Positions 48,727 to 59,953 of a DNA stretch of 64,000 nucleotides are shown here, one piece after another. The notes under the pieces are model-generated. The model saw nothing but the letters and a program-made list of their open reading frames with translations, was not told the origin of the DNA and did no database searches. The stretch lies in the NCBI GenBank assembly GCA_947311845.1, contig CAMZMU010000111.1:17227282-17291281 (forward strand). The letters run 5' to 3'. Made by a program: the position numbers and the translations under genes. This stretch comes from Poa pratensis (taxonomy: Eukaryota; Streptophyta; Magnoliopsida; Poales; Poaceae). How positions within the stretch are numbered: the stretch's first letter is position 1; every line of letters starts with the position of its first letter.

Positions 48727-49953
48727 ATGGCCACTCCCTCCCCGCCACGTCTCCTCCCCTACCCCGCCATGCTCCTCTCCCCCATGCCTATCCTCTTCCT
48801 CGCCGCCGGTCCGCTCGCCGCCGTCCACCTCCACGCTCGCTGCCGCCTCCGCCTCCGCCTCCGCCTCCGTGTCCCCCACGCCGCCGCTGCTATAGCCACC
48901 GCAACCACCCCAGAGAACAACTTCGCCGTCGAGGAGTACCTCATCGCCAACTGCCACCTCACCCAGCCGCAAGCCCTCAAAGCCTCCAAGAACCTCGCCC
49001 ACCTCAAGTCCCCCTCCAACGCCGACGCCGTCCTCGCGTTCCTCGACGACCTCGGCTTCTCCCCCAAGGAGGTTGCCGCCGCCGTCGCCTCCAACCCGCG
49101 CATCCTCTGCGCCCGCATCGAGCGCTCCCTCGCGCCCATCTCCGCGGAGCTCCGCGCCCTCGGCCTCTCCCACTCCCAGATCGCCCGCCTCGCCAAGATC
49201 GCCGGCCGCTACTTCCTCTGCCGCAGCTTCGTCTCCAAGGTCCAGTTCTGGCTCCCGCTGTTCGGCTCGCCTGAGAGGCTCCTCCAGGCCAGCGACTGGA
49301 ACTACTGGCTCCTCACCTCCGACCTCGAGAAGGTGGTCGAGCCCAACGTCGCGTTCCTCAAGCAATGCGGCCTAAGTGCTGGCGACATTTCCAAGCTGCT
49401 CGTGGCCGCGCCACGCCTGGTCACCATGCACCCGGAGTACGTCCAGGACTCCGTGCGCCGGGCCATCCAGCTCGGCGTGTCCCCGGGCTCGCAGATGTTC
49501 CGGCACGCCATCTCCACCGCCGGCTGCATCGGCCAGGAGAAGGTGGACGCCAAGATCGCCGTCCTCAAGGAGACGCTCGGGTGGTCGCAGGAGGAGGTGA
49601 GCCTGGCCATCAGCAAGGCGCCGCGGATCCTCGTCGCCTCCGAGGAGAGGCTGCGCCGCAATGCCGAGTTCCTGATCAACGAGGTCGGCCTGGCGCCGCA
49701 GTACATCGCGCGCCGGTCGGTGCTGCTCATGTACAGCCTCGAGAGGAGGCTCATGCCCCGGCATCTCGTGGTGAAGCTTCTCAAGAAGAGGAGACTGATC
49801 GAGGAAGACCGGTGCTTCTTCAACGTGGTGGCGCCAACGGAAGAGAAGTTCTTGGAGAAGTTCGTTGCCCCCTTCGAGGAGTGCATCCCGGGCCTCGCCG
49901 ATGCGTACGACTCTGCTTGTGCCGGCCAGGAGCCGGTGAACACTGATCAGTGA
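48727..49953 (+). CDS. mTERF-family protein 1, single exon, intact
   Basis: 408 residues without introns. Members of the mTERF family bind nucleic acid in mitochondria or plastids and affect organellar transcription, splicing or translation. The N-terminal 65 residues are Ala/Leu/Arg-rich with an RLRLRLR run (a CGCCTC microsatellite at 48843-48870) and fit an organellar transit peptide. About six mTERF helical repeats follow: ADAVLAFLDDLGFSPKEV, LRALGLSHSQIARL, VAFLKQCGLSAGDISKLL, AIQLGVSPGSQMF, VLKETLGWSQEEVSLAI and FLINEVGLAPQYIARR. The end, SLERRLMPRHLVVKLL, is shared with copies 2 and 3. A second possible start lies at 48769. It heads a three-gene tandem cluster; only this copy has no defects. 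Confidence 0.92.
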   Translation: MATPSPPRLLPYPAMLLSPMPILFLAAGPLAAVHLHARCRLRLRLRLRVPHAAAAIATATTPENNFAVEEYLIANCHLTQPQALKASKNLAHLKSPSNADAVLAFLDDLGFSPKEVAAAVASNPRILCARIERSLAPISAELRALGLSHSQIARLAKIAGRYFLCRSFVSKVQFWLPLFGSPERLLQASDWNYWLLTSDLEKVVEPNVAFLKQCGLSAGDISKLLVAAPRLVTMHPEYVQDSVRRAIQLGVSPGSQMFRHAISTAGCIGQEKVDAKIAVLKETLGWSQEEVSLAISKAPRILVASEERLRRNAEFLINEVGLAPQYIARRSVLLMYSLERRLMPRHLVVKLLKKRRLIEEDRCFFNVVAPTEEKFLEKFVAPFEECIPGLADAYDSACAGQEPVNTDQ

Positions 49954-50246
49954 CTAGGAGAGAACTCTGCAGGTGTGTATACTCTCCATTGTATAACCTC
50001 ATTCTACTGATGAACAATAGCAGATCCATGGCCATTTAGTGTAGGTTGATTACAGCCAACCACAAGGAGGTGGATGTTTATACTCTGGAACTTGGAGTGT
50101 TCATTACTGATTGAACATTGGGTTTGGTATACAATTCTGAAAACATATTTCTTCTTTGTTTCTGTCTTGCCTCACTACAGAAGATGGATATCTGTCATCT
50201 CGCAGACATGTGAATGTTTCAAAATGGTTTACCGTTGCGGTCCATG

Positions 50247-51111
50247 CACTTCTTTTCCCCCAACTGCAACTCCGTTTTTTTCCCCTCCTGCCGCTGCACG
50301 GCTAACCTTAGAGGCGACTAGGCAGCAGCGAGCACTTTGCCCCCTCCCTCCGCCGGCAAGGCTGCAGGTCCTTGCCTCCTTCGTCCACCGTTCCGGCGAC
50401 GGTAGGGGGTAGGGACCTCGAGGCTTCGACCCTGGCGAGTAGGTAGGGTTGGGCTAGGTTTTTTCAGGGGCGTCACATTGGTGGCGGGGACGGCGCGGCG
50501 TCGGAATAAGGTGCCCCTGCTTCTCGTGGTGCTCTAATTGGCGGTGTCGTGGAGCAGGTGGCTTGGTCCTCTCGCCGTTCTTCGGATCTAGCAAGATTAG
50601 TTTCCCGGTGTGTCGCTAGCATTGTCGTTACTCGCGGCAGCGCTGGCAGTCAGGACAAGGCGGATGCTCTAGAGCGAGGATGGTGGTATGAAGGTGGTGG
50701 ATCTGTCGAGGACGATGGGATGCGGCCGCTTTGGGTCCAAGGTAACACGGGACGTCCCCCCGGTCGACGTGTCATGGCGACATGTGCCTCGCTGCTTGCA
50801 GCGGGCCTGTTCATCGACTCACAAAGTCTCGTTGGCGATGGTGCTCTTTTGGATCTTGCAATGGTGGAGGCTCGACGTCTATTCCGGCGTGCGCCTCGGC
50901 AGCGTTGGAGTTGGGTGGTGGCCGCTGGCTTCGGTGTGGGCAGAAAACCCTAAGGATTGTTCTGTATTTTTCGATCCTCTAGAGTTCTGTCTGCAACGTC
51001 TTCAGGACAACTTTTTTCCTGGTTCGTCTTTTTGTTTACACATATGTTGCTTCATGTAACTTGATTTTTTATTAATAAAATTAATAGAATATGTGGTTGA
51101 TCTAGAAAAAA
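50247..51111 (+). mobile_element. Non-LTR retroposon insertion with 14-bp target duplication
   Basis: 865 bp bounded by CGTTGCGGTCCATG at 50233-50246 and 51112-51125. It starts GC-rich (LINE 5'-UTR-like), ends in TTAATAGAATATGTGGTTGA and a short A run, and has no endonuclease or reverse transcriptase. It is therefore a non-autonomous LINE derivative or retroposed transcript, placed about 290 bp after the mTERF1 stop. Confidence 0.85.
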
Positions 51112-51125
51112 CGTTGCGGTCCATG

Positions 51126-51586
51126 TCTTATTGTGCCTATATGAGTTGCAATTAGCTTACTCCTGGAGAATACATAGGACCTCTTTTTTTTTGCCGGAGA
51201 ATACATAGGACCTCGCTTCGGTATAGTAGTATGCATGTAGATATATACTGTATCTGTATGTTTTTTCAGCGTGACTGTAGATTTTTTTTGTCAGAGGAGT
51301 ATTTTTCTTTTTGAGGAATTTTGTCAGAGGAGTCTTTTTTTTGAGAATTGCCAGAGGAGTCAGTTCAGCATGACTGTGACGTCCTGGCTTTATGCCCAAT
51401 AGTGACATTAAACCCGGCCCAAGAGCGAACTGGACGTGAGCCCTTCGTTCAACCAATCAGGCCCAGCAATTTATTCATGTACGGTTGCCGCGATAGGTCA
51501 GGACGGAGAGGTTTTGACTCCCCTACTACACCGAGCCCCTCCACTCCGCCGCCGCCACCGCGACTGCCACCGCCACCGCCGCCGCG
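51126..51586. other. Presumed promoter and leader of mTERF 2
   Basis: Has a short direct repeat (GGAGAATACATAGGACCTC at 51163 and 51193) and T-rich runs. CCGCCGCGATG at the start codon of copy 2 is the same context as in copy 3. No clear TATA box. Confidence 0.45.
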
Positions 51587-52760
51587 ATGCTTCACCTCCC
51601 GAAACAACTCCTCTCGCTCCGCCTCCCAGCCTCACCAGTGATCCTATCTCTCCGTCGCGCCTTATTATCCATAGCTGCGGCCACCGACGCCCCGCCGGGC
51701 GCCTTCGCCGTCGACGACTACCTCGTCACCACCTGCGGCCTCAAGCCGGACGAAGCCCTGAAGGCCGCCAAGCACATCTCCCACTGCAAGTCCACCTCCA
51801 ACGCCGACTCCGTCATCGCCTTCCTCACCGGCCCCACCCTCCGCCTCTCCAAGGCCGACATCGCCCACGTCGTCGCGGCCGACCCGCGCATCCTCAACTG
51901 CAGCGTCGACAAGACCCTCACGGCCCGCGTCGCCAGCTTACGCAGCTATGGCCTCTCCGACGACCAGGTCCGGGCCTTCGTTCGCGTGGCCCCCTGCGTC
52001 TTCCGCACCTTCAGCATCCAGGAGAAGCTCGGGTTCTGGATGCCCTTCCTGGGATCGCCGGAGAAGCTCCTCCGCGTCCTCAGGCGCAACTACTACCTCC
52101 TCACATCCGACCTCGAGCGGGTGGTCAAGCCCAACATCGCGGTGCTACAGGAAAGCGGGATAAGTGCTGCAGATATTGTCAGGATGTGCGTGCCAAACTC
52201 GAGGCTGCTCACCAGCAACCCCAAGACCGTAAAGTCCATCCTCGAGCGCGCTGATATGCTTGGTGTGCCGCGTAATTCGCTTATGTTCAGGCAGGCGGTC
52301 GCCACGACAACGGGCCTTGGGGCAGAGACGATGGCAGCCAAGCTCAAGTTCTTGGGGAGACACTCGGGTGGTCCGAGGCCGAGGTGACCAGAGCGGTGAG
52401 CAGGAACCCAATTCTGCTGAGGGTCTCCGGGGAGAAGCTTGGCCGTGTGAAGGAGTTCCTGACCAAGGTGGTCGGTGTCGACACCAGGTACATCTTTGGC
52501 CGCCCCTCGATCCTGATGTACAGCCTCGAGTGCAGACTGTGCCTCGGCATTACGTGATGAAGGTGCTCCAGGAAAAAGAATTGATCCGTAAAGATCAGAG
52601 CTTCTACACGATGGTCACGCCTACCGACGACACGTTTCGGCGCAGGCATATATATGTTCATAAGGATGTTCTTCCAGGCCTTGATGATGCGTATATGGCT
52701 GCTTGCAAAGGGAAACTGCCCACTGAAGTGGCGTCGCGCTATCAAGGATTCTGCTTGTAG
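51587..52760 (+). pseudogene. mTERF-family copy 2, two one-base frameshifts
   Basis: Starts ATG in the context CCGCCGCGATG, and reads as an mTERF protein (AFAVDDYLVTTCGLKPDEALKA and the usual helical repeats) for about 255 codons. At 52354-52357 a GGGG run is one G short of what the frame needs, and at 52539 another single G is missing relative to copy 1. With both, the coding would run to the stop at 52760, about 391 residues. As given, the protein ends early at 52387, without its last repeats. Both defects are single-G losses, so sequencing or assembly error is possible; otherwise it is a recent pseudogene. No introns. Confidence 0.85.
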
Positions 52761-52763
52761 ATT

Positions 52764-53802
52764 CCCAAGTTCTGAATCTTCACCAACCGTCTAAATGGCA
52801 GCAACATTTTCATTCTTACCGCATACGGGTACTCCTGATGTGTACTTTGCAACTCGCTGTGCTAGCATCTGAATTCTGATGAAACTCATTGTGCTTCAGT
52901 GCTAATTTATGATGCCAGGAGCTTGAGGCTATCATTTATCCAGCTAGGTTTGGATTCTGAAATGAAAGTTACCATGTTACAACTTACAACTCTTGTAGAA
53001 GTTTAGAGTGACAATGTAACTTGTTTTTGTAGGTTTTGGAACTGTATGCACTTTCATCATGTTTTAAGTGCAGAACATGTTGAATCCTAAAATTGTGGAA
53101 GATAATGTTGCTCGTTTTTTATTTGCACTTGAACATGAAAAGCTTAATTTTAAGTTACAGATTTCTTATATCCACCTAATCACCTTCGAAGTGCGGTATC
53201 CAGCAATACACAAATCTCAGCCTTTTCATTCTCTGAACCATGAGTTTGTCTGTGAGCATTTTCATCAGCTAGATCAGTTAGAACTTAGAACTGATAAATG
53301 TTATTATTGTATGTGTATGACTGCTGCATTGCCTGGTACTGTGTACTGAAATAGAACAGACCATCCACTAATGTGGTTTTGGCAACTGATGCGAGTGTGG
53401 AATTTGGTACAATATGTTAATTATGGTTGCTATGTTTTGAGTTGCGACCTGTAATGGTTTGGGCTACTTGAAACTCGTCTGCCTGAGAATTGACACACCC
53501 TCAGCTGTGCCGGTGCCGACGGTATGAGCTGAAGCTCCAAATAGCTGTTATGTTAAGTTCATATAATTTGCTTCACCAGTACTTTATTGTGGGATCTGCT
53601 TACACATTTGAGATGATTGTTGCTTTGGAGTAGTCTGTTCCCGGGGGAAGCTTCGCCGCGTATCCACCAATCCACCATGATGGTCTGTGTCAGCACCAAG
53701 CGCAAGCATCCTCGTCTCAGGACTGTGATCAAGATACTAGATACCCCAGAAGAAAGGATTGATCCGAAAAAAATGTGAGCTCGTGGCTGGGACGATGGTT
53801 GA
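52764..53802. other. Downstream region of mTERF copy 2
   Basis: AT-rich. 3' UTR is likely in the first few hundred bases. No second gene or repeat was found. Confidence 0.45.
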
Positions 53803-53811
53803 TGGGAACTT

Positions 53812-55350
53812 TTTTTTTTTTTGAAACTGAGGCAAAAGCTTTGCCTCACCTTTATTAAGCAGAAGGTGTCCGGTTTATTAATGAAAGAAACCGGACGAAA
53901 ACCAAACAACAAACACCAACGCCAACAACAGCGAACACCACGGGGCAAAGCCCACACAACACCCACTCCACGGCCAGCAAGGAGCCGCTGCCCCGACAAC
54001 CAACCCTCCGTCACGCCCACCTTCCGGGGCCGCCGCCCCGACATGCCACCGCCACACCCGGGCCACAACGCCGCACGACGCGGCCACCCACAGCCCACGC
54101 TGCACCAGGTAAGCCGCTCGCAGACCACGGCCGTCGTATCCGCATCCGGGGCCGCCGCCCCGGCCTAAAAGGCAACCGCTGCTGCCGCTGCCCAAGCAGC
54201 CCCGACAGCCTCGCCGCCAGCACCCCCTTCCGGGACCGCCGTCCCGACGTAGCACCGCTCGCAACCGAGCCACGACGCCGCACGAACCAGCCACCCGCAG
54301 CCCAAGCTGCCCAGGGAAAGCTGCTCGCAGACCACGGCCGTCGTACCAACATCCGGGGCCGCCGCCCCGGCCTAAAAGACAGCCGCTGCTGCCGCCGCCA
54401 CACCAGCCTCGACACCCTCGCCGCCACCCTCCCGCAACCACTGGTCCCTCCGACCATAGCACAACTCCAAGAATGATGCCCCAAAGAGGGAAGCGACGCG
54501 GAAACGCCGCCATCATCCGATCCAAGGATCTAGGGTTTCCCCCGGAGGTAGCAGGAGGAGATGGGAGCTTCACCTCAGTGATGCCTTCAGGAAGGAAAAC
54601 GGCGCACGAGGCATCGTCATCACCGGCTCCGGCCATAAGCCGAAGGCGAGGTTTTCACCCGGATCCGCGCCCACAACTCCATCCTTCGCATCAGGTCCAC
54701 ACCAGCAAACCACAGACCAGCCCTCCTGCCGAGCCTCTCCGCCACTTCCAGGAGCTGCCCCGACGCCACAGCCACGCCGCCAACCCGACGAGCCGCCCAT
54801 CCACGCCACACAGCGCCGAATTCCATGCCCGGAGCACCATGGCCATGGCCACGACGCTCCCCCCTCCACACACCGCGCCCTCCAGCCCCAACACCGCGCC
54901 CTCCAGCCGGCGCCCGCACCGCCGGCCACCTCTCCACGCGGACGCGCACGGGCCCGGCGAGCCCAGATCGGGCCCGCCCAAGCCCATCGGGCGCGCAGAC
55001 GACCACACGGCAGGCGACGGCGCCACCGCCGCCCGCACCGCCGCCGGCACCTGCCGCGCCGCCCACGACCATCTCCCGGGCCCGCCGGCCCGGCTTCCTC
55101 CGCCCCAGACCGCCGCCGCCCCCCACGGGCCGGTCTCCACCAGCGCCAAGACGAAGACCACCCCCCGGCCACCATTTTGGCAGCGGGGGGTGCCGCCACC
55201 GCCGCGGCCGAAGCCGGCGACGGCGACGGCAGCGGCAGGAGGGCCGGGCGGGGAGAGCTCGGCGGCGCCGCTTTTTATCCCCTGGCGCCGCCGGGGGAGC
55301 GACGCGAGGGGAGTGTCCTTTGTCGGGAGTGAAAATATAACCAGTGAAAG
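53812..55350 (-). mobile_element. Non-LTR retroposon with poly(A) tail and inner tandem repeat
   Basis: Flanked by TGGGAACTT at 53803-53811 and 55351-55359. The T run after 53811 is the poly(A) tail of a minus-strand insertion. The 3' end (AAAGCTTTTGCCTCAGTTTC in sense) is a common grass LINE-type tail. The GC-rich body holds two or more units of about 190 bp (54000-54200 and 54200-54400) with a GGGGCCGCCGCCCCGG core. The long minus-strand frame (54636-53878) is Gly/Trp/Cys-rich without a known domain. It has no reverse transcriptase. Confidence 0.8.
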
Positions 55351-55359
55351 TGGGAACTT

Positions 55360-56590
55360 ATTTTTCGTGGGGATGTTCTTCAGGGTCTCGATAGCGTGTG
55401 TACGGCTACATGGTGTGACGGACCGGTAGTCATGATCTTTATTTTTCAGTCTCTGAATTTGCTGGTTAACAACTGTAATCGAATTTCAACCCTAATCCAG
55501 ATACTCTTGCCTTGGAAACTTGTTATCATATCATCCTGGTCATTGCAATCTTCTTGAATATAACCTTTTATGTTGTTTAACAAATGCAATTGTGATAGGA
55601 TTCACCTCCTCTATTTTCAGTTTGCTCCCACTTGGATTTTCCTCACTGGTATCTTTCTTCGTGAGTCAGGCGGCGAAGGGTAAGCTTCGCGTCGAGCCAG
55701 AGCAAGCAATGATGAAAGGTGGATGAGAAGCCTTTGTGAATTAGCCAATTAGGTAGAAATGGGGTTCCTAGAGCCCAAGAAGAGTTTAGAAGAAAGGGTC
55801 GACGCCAAAGTTCATCCGACGACGCAAAGAGCGAGGACAGATAGGAGACATTTTAAAAACTGGTATACCATAATTAATACGATAATATAAAAAAAATACT
55901 AATATGTACTATAGACGTGTAATGATATGTACTATAGACTGATAATTAGATGTACCCGACAAGTGTTTCAAAAATGTCTGTATCTAGTTAATGATATATA
56001 CTATAAACATGCAAAATCTCAATATATTTTTTGAATGGTGCAAAATCTCAATATTTTTTGAGTGGTGCAAAAATATTTCGTATTCTCGCATAGACAAATG
56101 AAAAAGTGAGGATATGAGTATAGTGAAGATTATATTAATTTCAAAACTTTATAAATAGTTGAGCCTCATAGTATTTTAATTATCGTATAATTATGGTGTA
56201 CTATTTTTAAAAGTGTAGTATAATTGTCGTATAAGGGTATAAAAATCTAGCCCCGCTTGTCAAGTACGTTGTTAATGGGGCTAAGACATATATTTGGGTT
56301 AGCTGCAACATATCCGAAAAGTTGGGTCAGCCGCAAAGACTATTTTGATTCTGTGCTCTGTACAATTTTGTCACCAATGTTAAACATTGGTGTCATGTGC
56401 AATTTTCTTAAATCTATTAGTATTAAATTTTGCACTATAACACATGCACTGTTAGTCTAATATTATTAGTTGGGCAAAGAAAAGGACATAGGCTTTATCC
56501 GTATCTGAAATACATTGTCGCACATAGTGATGAGTAGAGGAAAGATAAGATTGGCTCCAGCGAAGCGAGCAGTAAGGTCGCCGCCTCGCC
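55360..56590. other. Intergenic between mTERF copies 2 and 3
   Basis: Mostly AT-rich, with a direct repeat (GCAAAATCTCAATATTTTTTG-like) near 56010-56070. Nothing coding was recognised. Confidence 0.45.
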
Positions 56591-56596
56591 GCCGCG

Positions 56597-59026
56597 ATGC
56601 TCCGCCTCCGAAGCCACCTCCATCGCGCCCTCTGCGCTGCCGCCTCCTATCTCCCTGACTCCTCCGCCGTCTTCCGCCTCCCCTACTCCGCCGCCGCATC
56701 CCCCGCCCAATTCGTCTTCGAGGACTACCTCGTCGCCTCCTGCGCCTCACACCAGCGCGAGCGCTCAGGGCCTCCAAATATATCTCCCACCTCAAATCAC
56801 CTACCAATGCCGACGCCGTCCGTGCATTCCTCGCGATGCCGGACTCGCGGAAGCCGACATCGCCTCGGCGATTGCCTCGGAGGCTCGGACCCGCGGATCC
56901 TCCTCTCCAGTGTCGACAAAACCCTAACTCCCGCGTCTCTCAGCTCCTGGACGTTGGCCTCTCCCCTCCCCAGATCTCCCGCCTCTTGACCATCGCCCTC
57001 TATCTTTATCAGCCCGCCCGGATCTCCCGCCTAGTGTTCTATCTATCCTTGCTGGGCTCCTTCGACAAGGTGGAGGCCGCCATCAAGGTGGAGGCTGTGT
57101 GCAAGTTGTCAAGCATCCTTACTCTGTCAGAGGTCACGCTGGCTCACAGGGTGGAGTTCCTACGGACGAGTTTGGCCTTGAGCCTTCATACATAGCGCAC
57201 AGGCCGGTGATACGTCTCAAACATATCTATAATTTTTTGATGTTCCATGCTGTTATTATATCAATTGCTACATGTTTTGGCTATACTTTATATCATTTTT
57301 ATGCATTTTCTGGGACTAACCTATTAACAAGATGCCACAGTGCCAGTTCCCTGTTTTCTGCTGTTTTGGTTTCAGAAAATCTATTAAGGAAATATTCTCG
57401 GAATTGGACGAAACAAAAGACATCGTCAATAATATCACGAGGAGATCACGGAGTCCAAAGGGGAGTCAGAGCAGACCCACCAGGGGGCCACGCCACACTA
57501 GGGCGCGGCCCAGGGTGGGCCCGCTCCCCCCTATGGCGTGGTGGCCCACCTCGGCCACCGACGCCGCCTCTTCGCCTATATATTCTCGGCGACGCGAAAA
57601 CCCTATGACGGTCGATCATATTCCACGAAAAGTTCCGTCGCGGCCGTCATCGTCAATCTCAGATCGGAGGAGTTCTGAAGCTCTTCCCGGCACCCTGCCA
57701 GAGGGGAGATCATCACCGGAGGGCTCTACATCACCATGCCTGCCTCCGGAGTGATGCGTGAGTAGTCCACCCTGGACTACGGGTCCATAGCAGTAGCTAG
57801 ATGGTTGTCTCTCTACCTTGTGCTTCCATGTTTAGATCTTGTGAGCTGCCTAACATGATCAAGATCATCTTATTGTAATGCTAGATGTTGTGTTTGCTGG
57901 GATCCGATGAATATTGATACCATGTTTATTCAAGTTGTTTATCTATGTGCTCTTGATCTTGCATGCTCTCCGTTGCTAGTAGATGCTTTGGCCAAGTAGA
58001 TGCTTGTGACTCCAAGAGGGGGTATTTATGCTCGATAGTGGGTTCAGTCTCTAGATATCTGGATCAGTGACAGAAAGGTCTAAGATGGTAGATGTGCTGT
58101 TGCTACTAGGGATAAAACATTGGTGCAGTGTCCAAGGGCACTTGAATTGATTACATTACACACTTTACTTCATGCAATAATCTGTTGTTAGCAACTTAAT
58201 ACTGAACAGGATGCGGATGCTGCCTTGAAGGTGGATTATTTAGGCATAGATGCGGTTGGAATAACGGTCTATGTACTTTGTTGTAATGCCCAACTAGATT
58301 TCATAGTAGACATCTTGGCATGTATTGCATTGTTATGCCCTCTCTATTTGTCAATTGCCCAGCTGTAATTTGTTTACCCAACATGCTAGTTATCTGTTCT
58401 GAGAGAGACACCACTAGTGAACTGTGGACCCTGGTCCAATTTCCTCATACTGTTTACACAACCTGCTGCAATCATCTGTTTCCTGTTACTTGCTGTTTTT
58501 CCTGCTATTTTCCACACCATACGTTTAACTCTTTGTTTCTGCAAGACCGGAGAGATTGACAACCTCTCTGTTTCGTGTTGGGCAAAGTTCTGGTTTGTGT
58601 CTGTGCAGATTCCACGTTGGTGCAAGCTCCCTAGCGCCAGGGGGAGTCAACATCAACAACCTTCCGATAGATCGTCAAGTCCTACTGGATTGATAACCTT
58701 GGGTAGATTATTCAAGGAAAACTTCTGCTGTCTACATCATAACCTTCCTCTTGGGGTTCGCCAACACGTAGCCATCAAGCTGTTTTCTGGCGCCGTTGCC
58801 GGGGAAGTACTCATCATCACCATCATCATCATCCTCAAATACTCTCCCGTCAACCAGGCACCAGCCGGCCATTCTGATGTACAGCATGGAGATGCGGCTG
58901 ATCCCACGGCATTATGTCATACATATTCTGAAGGCAAAGGGGTTGGTCAAGAGAGACATTGACTTGTTCAACGTGTTTTCCTTAAGCCACAACAAATTTG
59001 TAGAGAGGTACCTGCACCGTCGATGA
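56597..59026 (+). pseudogene. mTERF-family copy 3, degraded and split by a solo LTR
   Basis: Starts ATG at 56597 in the same CCGCCGCGATG context as copy 2. The N-terminal part reads FVFEDYLVASC, then frameshifts begin. Later pieces in other frames still match the family (SVDKTLT and LLSSVDK-type repeats, LEPSYIAHRPV). Relative to copies 1 and 2, a middle stretch of about 300 bp (the LTSDLE region and following repeat) is missing near 57090. The frame is cut at 57207 by a solo LTR and resumes at 58869 with AILMYSMEMRLIPRHYVI to a stop at 59026. It cannot give a working protein. Confidence 0.9.
57208..58863 (+). mobile_element. Solo LTR inside mTERF copy 3
   Basis: 1656 bp from TGATACGTCTCAAACATATC to GGCACCA, with the 5-bp duplication GCCGG at 57203-57207 and 58864-58868. 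The start is a common Pooideae LTR type. No second LTR or coding part is present. Confidence 0.85.
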
Positions 59027-59127
59027 ATGCCTTCCAGGCAGATGCTTATCCTGCTGCTTGTGCGAGAAAAAAGCTTCCCAAAGTTCGATTGTGAGAGGTT
59101 GAAGCATTGACATCTGATATGTTGTTA

Positions 59128-59951
59128 GAGCATCTCCACCGGGGGCTTCCAAATCGTGTCCGGCACCCCCCCCCCCAATTGAGTCGCATTTGGGGGTGCC
59201 AGACATGTGTCTGGCCAATTGGGGGGGGTGTCGCCCACAGTGGCGTACTCCAAAGGCTAATTCCAAAAAAACAAATCATCAACACATCGGAGGTGGTTTT
59301 TGCATTTCAGTACGAATTAAAGATAGAAAATGTAATAGTTATTACAAGACAAGTTCAAATTCGAATGCAAAGTTTAAATAGGAATTCAAGTTTAAAACAT
59401 GACATATCAAACAGACGCCGGCTGAGTCGCTTTGACAGTCCACAGGTGCGCCACGAGGTCATTGTGCAGCTGCAGATACATTGTTCCATCACGAATTTCC
59501 CTGTGCATGGCAAGAAACTTTGCATACTGCGTCGGCACGCCCGGCTGTGGATTAGTCATAGGCCCCTAGAAATCATACACATCGCTGACCAGTTGCCTCC
59601 TCGTATCACGCTCGCTCTCAATGATCATGTTGTGCATGATCACACAAGCACTCATGATCTCACACATTTCAGCTAGCGACCATGAAAGACAAGGGTAGCA
59701 GACGACGGCAAACCTGGCCTGAAGCACTCCAAATGCCCGCTCCACATCTTTGCGAACAGACTCTTGCTTCTTTGCAAAATGACAATCTGCCTCGCCGACA
59801 GGGTTGCGGATAGTCTTCACAAATGTTGACCAAGTGGGATAGATGCCGTCAGCAAGGTAGTACCCCTTGGCGTACTCATGGCCATTGATCACATAGTTGC
59901 ATGGTGGAGTTAGGCCATCACAAAGTTTCTTAAACACCGGGTGAAAGTGCA
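59128..59951 (-). mobile_element. PIF/Harbinger element, truncated by a Copia insertion
   Basis: The left end GAGCATCTCCACCGGGGGC follows TTA, the usual 3-bp target of this superfamily. The transposase reads right to left and is cut at about 59952 by the LTR of the following element. The other end is not in the window. Confidence 0.8.
59566..59951 (-). pseudogene. Harbinger transposase (DDE type), C-terminal part
   Basis: About 130 residues: NGHEYAKGYYLADGIYPTW (catalytic Asp region), then KKQESVRKDVERAFGVLQAR with the catalytic Glu of the DDE nuclease family 4. It ends in MSACVIMHNMIIE. It would cut and join transposon ends. The N-terminal half, including the first Asp, is lost at the Copia junction. 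Confidence 0.85.
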
Positions 59952-59953
59952 TG

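Noticed and set aside
51436..52254. 272-codon Arg/Pro-rich frame over mTERF copy 2
   Set aside because: Alternate frame of the mTERF coding sequence.
54473..55429. 318-codon plus-strand Pro/His-rich frame
   Set aside because: Antisense of the GC-rich retroposon; low-complexity composition only.
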